64,000 bases of DNA from Oribacterium sp. oral taxon 078 str. F0262. GTDB taxonomy: Bacteria > Bacillota > Clostridia > Lachnospirales > Lachnospiraceae. How positions within the stretch are numbered: the first letter of the stretch is position 1; the number at the start of each line of letters is the position of its first letter. Below, in pieces: positions 56,130-62,540 of the stretch. The position numbers were made by a program, and so were the translations under genes. The stretch is taken from positions 128,499 through 192,498 of the forward strand of contig NZ_GG729934.1 in NCBI RefSeq assembly GCF_000160135.1. The letters run 5' to 3'. The notes below the pieces were generated by a model. It was not told the DNA's origin. It saw only the letters and a list, made by a program, of their open reading frames with translations, and ran no database searches.

Positions 56130-57204
56130 GAAGGGAAACGGATTCACCCTTCTGCTTCTCTCAAACATAGAAAAGAAGCCGGTTCAGATCCGTCTCCCCC
56201 GCCTCTTTCTGAGGACCTGCGCGGCGCTCTTCCTCTTTCTCATCGGCCTCACGGGCTACGGACTGATCTCCGCCGCCCTCTTAAAGCCGGTGGCGAGGCA
56301 GAAGGCGGCTCTGGAGAGCGAGATCTCCGCCCTTCGGGAGGAGCAGAACAAAATCATCTCGGAAAACCAGAGCTTAAAGGCCTACACCGTACAGCAGGAC
56401 AAGGAGATGCAGACACTCCAGGATATCTCGAACGACCTTAAGAGCAATGTTCAGGATATCCAGCAAAGAGACAGCGCGCTCCGGGAGAAGCTCGGCATGC
56501 AGGGAGAGGGAGAAGCGGAAGGACAGAGTCCCGCGGCTTCCGATGCCGCAGGATCTTCCGGAGAATCCTCCGGGGCTGCGGAGGAGGCCGCAGAGTATTA
56601 CAGCGCAGAGGGGCTTTCGGAAGACGCCTCGGAGCTTATCCTCAGTGACCGCCCGAGGCTGAAGCTCACATCCTTTGTGAGCTATCGCCCGCCGCGCCAG
56701 GCCGAGACAGAGCTTCTCGCGGAGGAGCTTTACCGGCAGAAGCAGCTTCTCCTCCAGTCTGCGACGAATTACAGCCAGTATGAGGGCGTCGTCTCCTCCC
56801 GGGAGTTCCAGGCGGCGCAGAAAGCGGAGCAGTCGCGAGAGAGAAGAGCCTCCATCGTCGCCTACGCGATGCAGTTTCTCGGAGGGAAATACCGCTGGGG
56901 GGCAAATGATCCCCACACCGGGGTGGACTGCTCGGGATTTACGAGATATGTGCTCGGGCACGCGGGGGGCGTCTATCTGAACCGCACCGCTGCGGAGCAG
57001 TCCCGGCAGGGCTCCGAGGTCTCCGTCTCGAACATAAGGCCGGGTGACCTTCTCTTCTACGGTAGCTCTGGCCACGTGGACCATGTCGCGATGTACATCG
57101 GAGACGGAAAGGTCATCCACGCCTCCAATTCGAGAAATGGAATCCGAATCTCAAGCTGGAACTACCGAAATCCCGTCCGCATCAAGAATATGATCGGGGA
57201 ATAG
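56086..57204 (+). CDS. Membrane-anchored NlpC/P60 peptidoglycan endopeptidase
   Basis: A 372-residue cell-wall hydrolase. A basic cytoplasmic N-terminus (1-38) precedes one helix (about 42-65). A coiled coil (about 72-140), an Ala/Glu/Ser linker, and a C-terminal NlpC/P60 domain (about 258-372) follow. The catalytic triad is Cys282 (DCSGFTRYV), His333 (HVDHVAMYIG) and His345 (HASN). It should cleave stem peptides outside the membrane. The ATG lies inside the bactofilin gene with AAGGAG about ten bases upstream; no later start would keep the helix. Confidence 0.9.
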   Translation: MGKASYSRGSQKQSKKGNGFTLLLLSNIEKKPVQIRLPRLFLRTCAALFLFLIGLTGYGLISAALLKPVARQKAALESEISALREEQNKIISENQSLKAYTVQQDKEMQTLQDISNDLKSNVQDIQQRDSALREKLGMQGEGEAEGQSPAASDAAGSSGESSGAAEEAAEYYSAEGLSEDASELILSDRPRLKLTSFVSYRPPRQAETELLAEELYRQKQLLLQSATNYSQYEGVVSSREFQAAQKAEQSRERRASIVAYAMQFLGGKYRWGANDPHTGVDCSGFTRYVLGHAGGVYLNRTAAEQSRQGSEVSVSNIRPGDLLFYGSSGHVDHVAMYIGDGKVIHASNSRNGIRISSWNYRNPVRIKNMIGE

Positions 57205-57253
57205 TATCATCGGGAGACCATGTGATTCGGGAATAGCGGGAAACAGCGGATCA

Positions 57254-57312
57254 AAGAAGCCGCGGGCAGTGAAGACGGAAATGTCCTTACTGCCCGCGGC
57301 TTCTTCTTTTTT
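57254..57312 (+). terminator. Strong terminator of the bactofilin operon
   Basis: A perfect 17-bp stem (57254-57270 with 57289-57305) and an 18-base loop, followed by CTTTTTT. Confidence 0.93.
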
Positions 57313-57340
57313 GGCTTTTGGCTTTAGCCTGCTGAGCATG

Positions 57341-57385
57341 TGGTTCGCTTGCAAAGCAAGTGAAGCATTGCGAAGCAAAAAACCA
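57341..57385. repeat. Candidate three-way-junction element
   Basis: TGGTT (57341-57345) pairs with AACCA (57381-57385) and encloses two small hairpins: CTTGC-AAA-GCAAG and TTGC-GAA-GCAA. It lies between two convergent genes, five bases past the stop of the flavodoxin-like gene. Confidence 0.5.
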
Positions 57386-57389
57386 CCCG

Positions 57390-58826
57390 CTATATCCTTG
57401 CCGCAGCAAGCAGATCCCTCGCGGAAAGCCCGTTTTTCTTCCCTTCCCCCCGGAAGTTCATGTGGGCCGCCAGGATATAGAAAAACCTCGGGAAGAATGC
57501 CGGGCCAATGTAAAGATCCTCTTCCAGCGCCTTCCCCTCCCGTATCCTCTCTGAAAGAAGGAGGAGGGCTTTCCCCGCATGCTTCATCGGACCGGAGCAA
57601 AGCGGAATCCTCCGGACCAGGGTTCCAAGCATCTCCCCGGCTCCGATCGCGAGCCCGCCGCGGTAGGTATAGGAGCATTTCTCTGACCAGATCTGCACCA
57701 TACGAAGAAGATTTCTGAGCTGTCTGCTCTCATAAAAGCCCATATTCGAAACGACATAGATCCTTCGCCCTGGATCCTGCCTGGAGGCTTGCAGCGCCTC
57801 CATCAGGCGGAGTACGGCAGAGGGGATCCCGTCCACGTAGAGGGGCATCCCGAGAATGAGGGTATCCGCCCCCTTAAGGAGAGACAGAAGCTTCTCCTGC
57901 TTTCCCATATACTGAGACAGCGAGTAAAGCTCTGCCTCCTTTCCCGTATTCTCCCGGATAGTCTCGAGAAATGCCAGGGTATTCGAGCGTTTTCCGCGGA
58001 GGCTCCCGTTCAAAAGGACGAGCCTCCCGGATCTTGTCCCGTCAAATGCCGGATCATCCGCCCTTGGCTTTCCGTTCAGAGGGACGAAGCCTTCACTGGA
58101 CTTTTGTCCGGATAAATCCCGCAGGATTGGCTCCGCCGAATGCTCTGCGGGTTCTGTCGCTTTCTCCCCCGCCCGGACTTTAGAGGATTCATAGAAGCGA
58201 AGCTCTCTGAGCTCTGCCTCTAAATTGAGGCACACGGACTTCACATAGCTCTCTGCCTCTGCCTTTTCCTCCTCCGTAATATCCTCCCCATAGAAGAGGA
58301 TGCGGAGCGGGAGAGGAGCGCGCTTCGGTCTTATCCTGTGGTGCATCTCGCCCCGGATTATCCGGAAATAGGGGAGGAGATAGCCGATACTTCGGTCCAT
58401 GACATTCTTCACGAAAGGACTGAAGCCGCCGAAGGAGCAGCGGCTTATGATAAGGAGCTCATCCGCCTCGGAGAGGAGCGCCCCCATATGCTCAAAGCCA
58501 TCCCGGATGACGCAGCGCCCCGGCGTCTTAAGCCAGCAGCAAAAGCAGCCGGTGCAGGGGCGGATCCTTCCCGTATCGGAAAGGACCGTCCAGTGCCCTC
58601 TATCCGCTTTATCTCCTCCTCCTGCTTTCTCCGTTTCCGGCCCTATCTCTGCGGCACGCAGAAACGCAGAGACATCAGCTTCCGGAATAGCAGCCTTAGA
58701 AAAATCAAACTTAGAAAGATCAAGTTCATAAAAGCTTTCGGGAAGGGAATCCTCTCCCCGCTTTTCCCTCGGATTTTCCGTCATTTCCCGGTTCTTTCCG
58801 GGCAGGTCATGAATCAGGAGCTTCAA
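57390..58826 (-). CDS. Double flavodoxin-like NAD(P)H-dependent oxidoreductase
   Basis: A 478-residue protein with two flavodoxin-like halves. The N-terminal half (about 65-190) carries CTGCFCCWLKTPGRC followed by LLSEADELLIISRCSFGGFSPFVKNVMDR, the pattern of FMN-dependent NAD(P)H reductases. The C-terminal half (about 270-470) begins LVLLNGSLRGKRSNT, has TLILGMPLYVDGIPSAVLRLME, and ends in a GLSARDL segment common in the clostridial versions. FMN-dependent redox chemistry is expected; substrate unknown. It uses a TTG start with GGAGGG seven bases upstream. Confidence 0.75.
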   Translation of the reverse strand: MKLLIHDLPGKNREMTENPREKRGEDSLPESFYELDLSKFDFSKAAIPEADVSAFLRAAEIGPETEKAGGGDKADRGHWTVLSDTGRIRPCTGCFCCWLKTPGRCVIRDGFEHMGALLSEADELLIISRCSFGGFSPFVKNVMDRSIGYLLPYFRIIRGEMHHRIRPKRAPLPLRILFYGEDITEEEKAEAESYVKSVCLNLEAELRELRFYESSKVRAGEKATEPAEHSAEPILRDLSGQKSSEGFVPLNGKPRADDPAFDGTRSGRLVLLNGSLRGKRSNTLAFLETIRENTGKEAELYSLSQYMGKQEKLLSLLKGADTLILGMPLYVDGIPSAVLRLMEALQASRQDPGRRIYVVSNMGFYESRQLRNLLRMVQIWSEKCSYTYRGGLAIGAGEMLGTLVRRIPLCSGPMKHAGKALLLLSERIREGKALEEDLYIGPAFFPRFFYILAAHMNFRGEGKKNGLSARDLLAAARI

Positions 58827-59075
58827 AATCTTTCCCTCCGATCTCCATAATTCGAAAAAATATGATAAAGAGGCCTGAATATCCGAAACGATTCCGACCC
58901 CGCGCAGCTGGCAGTTGCGAACATGAGGCCGGTCTCTTGGCTTGAGATCATTATAGCTGTCTGCGCTGTCAGGGTAAATGGATCGGAAGGAAATTTTTCT
59001 TTTATGAAGCATATGGACAGAGTCTGTCCACATCAAGTTCTATACTCGCAGAAAGATGTGAGATACGAGGTCTCT

Positions 59076-59456
59076 TCACTCTTCTTTTTCCGGAATTGCG
59101 GTCTCAGCGGCAGATCTCGCACTCTCCCTGCCTTTGAGATGTCGGATGAGAAGGAGAAGAGCGGAGCGCTCCTCCTCATCCAGTCTTCTCCAGTGCTCCA
59201 GGAGAAGCGCTTCCTCCTCTTTGCCTTCTTCCTCCGAGACTCGGAAGAAATCGGAGAGGGAAATGCCCATCACCCGGCAGATTCTCTCCACCTTGTCGAG
59301 GGGAGGATAGAGGTTTTTCTGATACCAGGTGGCGATCGTGGACTGGGGAATTCCGCTCAGCTTCGCGAGCTTATAAACACTAAGCCCCCGGAGCTTTCTA
59401 AGCTCCGTGATGCGGGAGAGAATGTCGAAATTCTCGGAATTCAGATCAGGGTTCAC
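59076..59456 (-). CDS. XRE-family helix-turn-helix regulator
   Basis: A 126-residue regulator. Residues 12-72 form the Cro/CI-type DNA-binding domain, with recognition helix region GIPQSTIATWYQKN and the PPLDKVERICRVMGISLSDFF segment. The tail is Glu/Leu/Arg-rich. It is divergent from a tiny ORF, and both promoters are flanked by the repeat CGGTATYACGATA. No phage genes are nearby, so a stand-alone regulator is likely. Confidence 0.88.
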   Translation of the reverse strand: MNPDLNSENFDILSRITELRKLRGLSVYKLAKLSGIPQSTIATWYQKNLYPPLDKVERICRVMGISLSDFFRVSEEEGKEEEALLLEHWRRLDEEERSALLLLIRHLKGRESARSAAETAIPEKEE

Positions 59457-59478
59457 GGCGGCCTCCCGGAAACTATTG

Positions 59479-59577
59479 CGGTATCACGATAGTGTTAAAC
59501 GATATCTTGTATTTTATTGGGAGATTCTTATGGACAATAGCTCCATAATTGCGATATAATAAATCGGTATTACGATA
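59479..59577. promoter_or_regulatory. Pair of CGGTATYACGATA repeats (candidate XRE operators)
   Basis: Near-identical 13-base sites lie at 59479-59491 and 59565-59577, 86 bases apart in the same orientation. Shorter ACGATA/GCGATA relatives lie between them. The first is 23 bases from the XRE start and the second follows the plus-strand -10 box. Confidence 0.6.
59531..59560 (+). promoter_or_regulatory. Promoter of the tiny ORF
   Basis: TGGACA (59531-59536) and TATAAT (59555-59560) with an 18-base spacer. The downstream CGGTATTACGATA copy would overlap the start of transcription. Confidence 0.6.
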
Positions 59578-59611
59578 TATTTAAGAATTAGAAAGAAAGG
59601 AGAAAATTTCC

Positions 59612-59767
59612 ATGAAAAAGCCGGCTGAAGCTAGCACTCCGAAGCTCGGAAAGAGACCATAAAAGCCGTTTGCAATCAAAAAGGGGGTATGGAGAAGCGG
59701 GCAGAAGCTGGGGCTGAGCGACGTTGTATCCATCATCCATGGGGAATCAAGTGATGAGGAAGGGTGA
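59612..59767 (+). pseudogene. Tiny ORF of 16 codons, in frame with 34 more after a TAA stop
   Basis: ATG with AAAGGAG nine bases upstream opens MKKPAEASTPKLGKRP, then TAA at 59660-59662. The same frame continues for 34 codons (KPFAIKKGVWRSG, then QKLGLSDVVSIIHGESSDEEG) to TGA. Either a 16-residue basic peptide is made, or a 50-residue small protein has been broken by a stop codon. I recognise no family. The own promoter, ribosome site and divergent XRE gene argue that something here is or was expressed. Confidence 0.4.
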
Positions 59768-59792
59768 TATCCTGTAAAATTTATAACTCCCT

Positions 59793-59810
59793 ATAAATGC
59801 AGGCATTTAT
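59793..59810. repeat. AT-rich hairpin
   Basis: ATAAATGC and GCATTTAT flank AG, 26 bases after the tiny ORF frame ends. It is followed by GAGAAAAG rather than a T run. Confidence 0.5.
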
Positions 59811-59823
59811 GAGAAAAGCCGAT

Positions 59824-59852
59824 TTGTCCTCTGCGCTGTAAGAGGCTACAAT
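59824..59852 (+). promoter_or_regulatory. Promoter of the amino-acid ABC transporter operon
   Basis: TTGTCC (59824-59829) and TACAAT (59847-59852) with a 17-base spacer, about 105 bases before the start codon. Confidence 0.65.
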
Positions 59853-59956
59853 GAAGAGAAAAGCGCATCGGATTTTCCGGGAGATTTCGATCTTTCAGTG
59901 CATCGGATCGGTCTTTCGGACGGTCCGGATATTTCAGGACAGATGAGAGGACTTAT

Positions 59957-60853
59957 ATGAGAGGGAAGAGGCTCTTTACTGCATTGTTTCTTATGGCAGC
60001 GGCGGTCTTTTTTGCTGCTTCCTGCGGCACGGGATCCGGAGGGAAGCAGTCTTTGGGAACGGAGGCTTCCGAGAGTGAAACCGGCGAAAAACAGTCCGCA
60101 GAAGGCGTTTCCGCATCGAAGGAGGACGGCGGGGATCGGGTAATTACCGTCGGATGTGAGGCCACGACGCCGGGCTGGGTGCAGACGGATGAAAACGGGA
60201 AGCTCTCCGGTTATGATTATGATGTCTGGCAGGAGATCGGGAGGAGAACCGGCTATCAGATTGACTATAAGGTCATGGAGTGGAACAGTCTCTGGCTCAT
60301 GCTCGGGGACGGGCGTCTCGACTCTGTCGGTGAGCAGATTTCGTATAATGCGGAGCGAAGCAAGAAGTACGAGCTCTCCGAGCCCTATGCCTATAATATT
60401 TATTCCCTGCTGTGCGCAAAGGACAATGAGAAGCTGAAGAGCATGGAGGATCTGAAGTCCGGCATGACGATCTCCTGCGAGACCAATACCAGCGATGACC
60501 TGATCGTTGCAGCGATCGACAAGGAGTTCGGCATTGAGCTTAAGCCCATGTATTACAGCGGGATGTCCGTCCAGGATGTGGCGCTCGGGAGATGTGATCT
60601 CTGGCCGAGGGCCTATACCTCCTGTGTGAATACGGTGAAGGAGGTGGACAATCTAAGGATCCTCGGAAATACAAATGTCGTGGAGACGAATGTATTTCCC
60701 TTTGCCAAAACGGAAAGAGGGGAGAAACTCTGCAAACTGGTCTCCGGAGCCCTTCGGGAGATGAAGGAAGACGGGAGCCTTAAGAAGATATCGGAGAAGT
60801 GGTTCGATATGGATATCAGCATCAAGCCGGAGGGCGCGGAGGATCTGAACTAA
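59957..60853 (+). CDS. Amino-acid ABC transporter substrate-binding lipoprotein
   Basis: A 298-residue family 3 solute-binding protein. The signal peptide ends in the lipobox FAASC with lipidated Cys near residue 23. A Ser/Glu-rich linker (24-60) precedes the binding domain, with ITVGCEATTPGWVQTDENGKLSGYDYDVWQEIGRRTGY, typical of polar amino-acid or cystine-type binders. It probably delivers an amino acid to the permease encoded 40 bases downstream. Confidence 0.92.
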   Translation: MRGKRLFTALFLMAAAVFFAASCGTGSGGKQSLGTEASESETGEKQSAEGVSASKEDGGDRVITVGCEATTPGWVQTDENGKLSGYDYDVWQEIGRRTGYQIDYKVMEWNSLWLMLGDGRLDSVGEQISYNAERSKKYELSEPYAYNIYSLLCAKDNEKLKSMEDLKSGMTISCETNTSDDLIVAAIDKEFGIELKPMYYSGMSVQDVALGRCDLWPRAYTSCVNTVKEVDNLRILGNTNVVETNVFPFAKTERGEKLCKLVSGALREMKEDGSLKKISEKWFDMDISIKPEGAEDLN

Positions 60854-60893
60854 ACTAAGAGGGAGAAAATACAGAGGAGATACGGAGAAGCTT

Positions 60894-61589
60894 ATGGATT
60901 GGGTATTTGCGGAGAGCTGCACGAAGGCGATTATGAGGGCTCTTCCCATTACATTGGAGCTTACGGCGGTTTCATTTGTATTGTCCCTGCTCCTCGCAGT
61001 GTTCATCGCGGTGATCGATTATTTCAAGGTGCCTGTACTGAGACAGTTTTTTGCGCTCTACGTATCCTTTTTCCGGGGGACACCGCTGCTGCCGCAGCTC
61101 TTCCTTTTATATTTCGGTATCCCGACCTTCATAAAACCCTTGAGGAGTATCCCGGCCATCGTGATCTGTACGATCGGTCTCACTCTGAATGCGGCGGCCT
61201 ATATGAAGGAGGTGGTCCGCGGAGCTCTCCTCTCTGTGCCGGAGGGGCAGAGGGAAGCGGCATTGGCGCATGGGATGAGCGAGACGCGGACCATGACGCG
61301 GATCGTGCTGCCGCAGGCTGCGAGGGTCGCGATTCCTTCTCTTTTTAATAATCTTGTGGACATCGTAAAGGGAAGCTCCATGGCCTTTACGATCGGCGTG
61401 GTGGAGATCACCGCAGCGGCAAATCTCAGGGCCTCTGTGACCTTCAATTATTTTGAGGCATATATGATTCTTATGCTGGTGTACTGGCTGATTATCCTGC
61501 TGCTGGAGCGCCTGGAGAGCGCGGCGGAGAAGCATTTTGACAGGATCTACAGCTCGGACTCCGCCTCCCTTCGGAAGACTTCCGTCTAA
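60894..61589 (+). CDS. Amino-acid ABC transporter permease
   Basis: A 231-residue HisMQ-type permease with about five helices and the EAA loop EAALAHGMSETRTMTRIVLPQA (about 119-140) that docks the ATPase. FFRGTPLLPQLFLLYFG is the family N-terminal signature. No ATP-binding gene follows; the next features are a terminator and an unrelated acetyltransferase, so the ATPase must come from elsewhere. Confidence 0.93.
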   Translation: MDWVFAESCTKAIMRALPITLELTAVSFVLSLLLAVFIAVIDYFKVPVLRQFFALYVSFFRGTPLLPQLFLLYFGIPTFIKPLRSIPAIVICTIGLTLNAAAYMKEVVRGALLSVPEGQREAALAHGMSETRTMTRIVLPQAARVAIPSLFNNLVDIVKGSSMAFTIGVVEITAAANLRASVTFNYFEAYMILMLVYWLIILLLERLESAAEKHFDRIYSSDSASLRKTSV

Positions 61590-61694
61590 AGCCCGGGGAT
61601 TCATGGAATGTCCCTGGATTTTGGGGATTTTCCTCTGCCTGCTCTTTTCCTTTAGAATCATAAAAAAGTTGTAAAATGCGCTCCGACAAGGTAT

Positions 61695-61750
61695 GCTCCT
61701 AAGGAAGATTCCTGCGTGATACCAAAAAATCTTCCTTAGGAGCTGTTTTG
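61695..61750 (+). terminator. Terminator of the amino-acid transporter operon
   Basis: A perfect 15-bp stem (61695-61709 with 61729-61743), a 19-base loop and TGTTTTG after it. Confidence 0.85.
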
Positions 61751-61781
61751 CGTGGAGATCACTGTTTTGCGTGGAAATTAC
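61744..61781. repeat. Two tandem copies of a 19-bp unit
   Basis: TGTTTTGCGTGGAGATCAC is followed directly by TGTTTTGCGTGGAAATTAC; 17 of 19 positions match. The first copy supplies the terminator T-tract, so the duplication may be recent. Confidence 0.7.
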
Positions 61782-61878
61782 CGCTCCCCCGGAAAATCCG
61801 GGGAGAACTGTCGGAAGTTCCCGAAACGGGGAAGAATATCAGAGTATGTCAAAGGCATGATAGGATGGAGGATGGTGT

Positions 61879-62364
61879 TTGGACATAAAGATAGTACCTG
61901 CTTATCATCAGCGGGAAGAGCTGAGAACGTTGTTTGAGGAGTATACCAGGCTTTTGATTGAAAAAGATGCGTCATTTAAAAAGTACCTTGATCTTCAAAA
62001 CTATGAGGAAGAGATCGATCATCTGGATGGAAAGTATGGTCTTCCCTATGGGAGAGTGTATCTGCTCTACTGTGATGAAAAGCCGGCGGGCTGCATAGGG
62101 CTAAGGAAGATCGACGATCAAAGCTGTGAGATGAAGCGCCTTTATATACGACCCGAGTTCAGAGGCAAAAGGCTTGGGGAAATTCTAGTGGAGAGGATCA
62201 TAGGAGATGCGAGGGAGATCGGCTACTCCCATATGCTGCTGGACACACTTCCGTTTTTGCAAAGCGCGCTTCGCCTCTATAAGAAATTCGGGTTTTATGA
62301 GATAGAAAGCTATAATAACAGCCCGATGAAGAATTCGATCTATATGAAGCTGGATTTATCGTGA
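61879..62364 (+). CDS. GNAT-family N-acetyltransferase
   Basis: A 161-residue GNAT acetyltransferase. The acetyl-CoA site is RPEFRGKRLGEILVERII (about 92-109, R/Q-x-x-G-x-A/G pattern), preceded by CEMKRLYI and followed by LDTLPFLQSALRLYKKFGFYE. The acceptor substrate is unknown. It starts with TTG, chosen because GGAGG is seven bases upstream. Its base composition is more AT-rich than the neighbours. Confidence 0.88.
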   Translation: MDIKIVPAYHQREELRTLFEEYTRLLIEKDASFKKYLDLQNYEEEIDHLDGKYGLPYGRVYLLYCDEKPAGCIGLRKIDDQSCEMKRLYIRPEFRGKRLGEILVERIIGDAREIGYSHMLLDTLPFLQSALRLYKKFGFYEIESYNNSPMKNSIYMKLDLS

Positions 62365-62378
62365 GCGGAAGATCGGAG

Positions 62379-62448
62379 AGCGGATTCGGCCTGTCTTAGC
62401 GCCAGGGGTGGGAAGCGGATTCGGCTCGGCTTAGCGCTATAGGCGGGA
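62379..62448. repeat. Two tandem 35-bp repeats before the TIR gene
   Basis: AGCGGATTCGGC recurs at 62379 and 62414, and CTTAGCGC at 62395 and 62430, giving a 35-base period; AGCGG recurs again at 62449. The role is unknown; the repeats lie between the acetyltransferase and the TIR gene. Confidence 0.6.
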
Positions 62449-62540
62449 AGCGGTATCGGAGCGTCTTTTGGCAGCGAGCCGGCTTAAGGGGAAGGAGAGA
62501 GGCAGGGGAGTCTGGAGGATGCCGTGAGAGGGAGTGAGCT

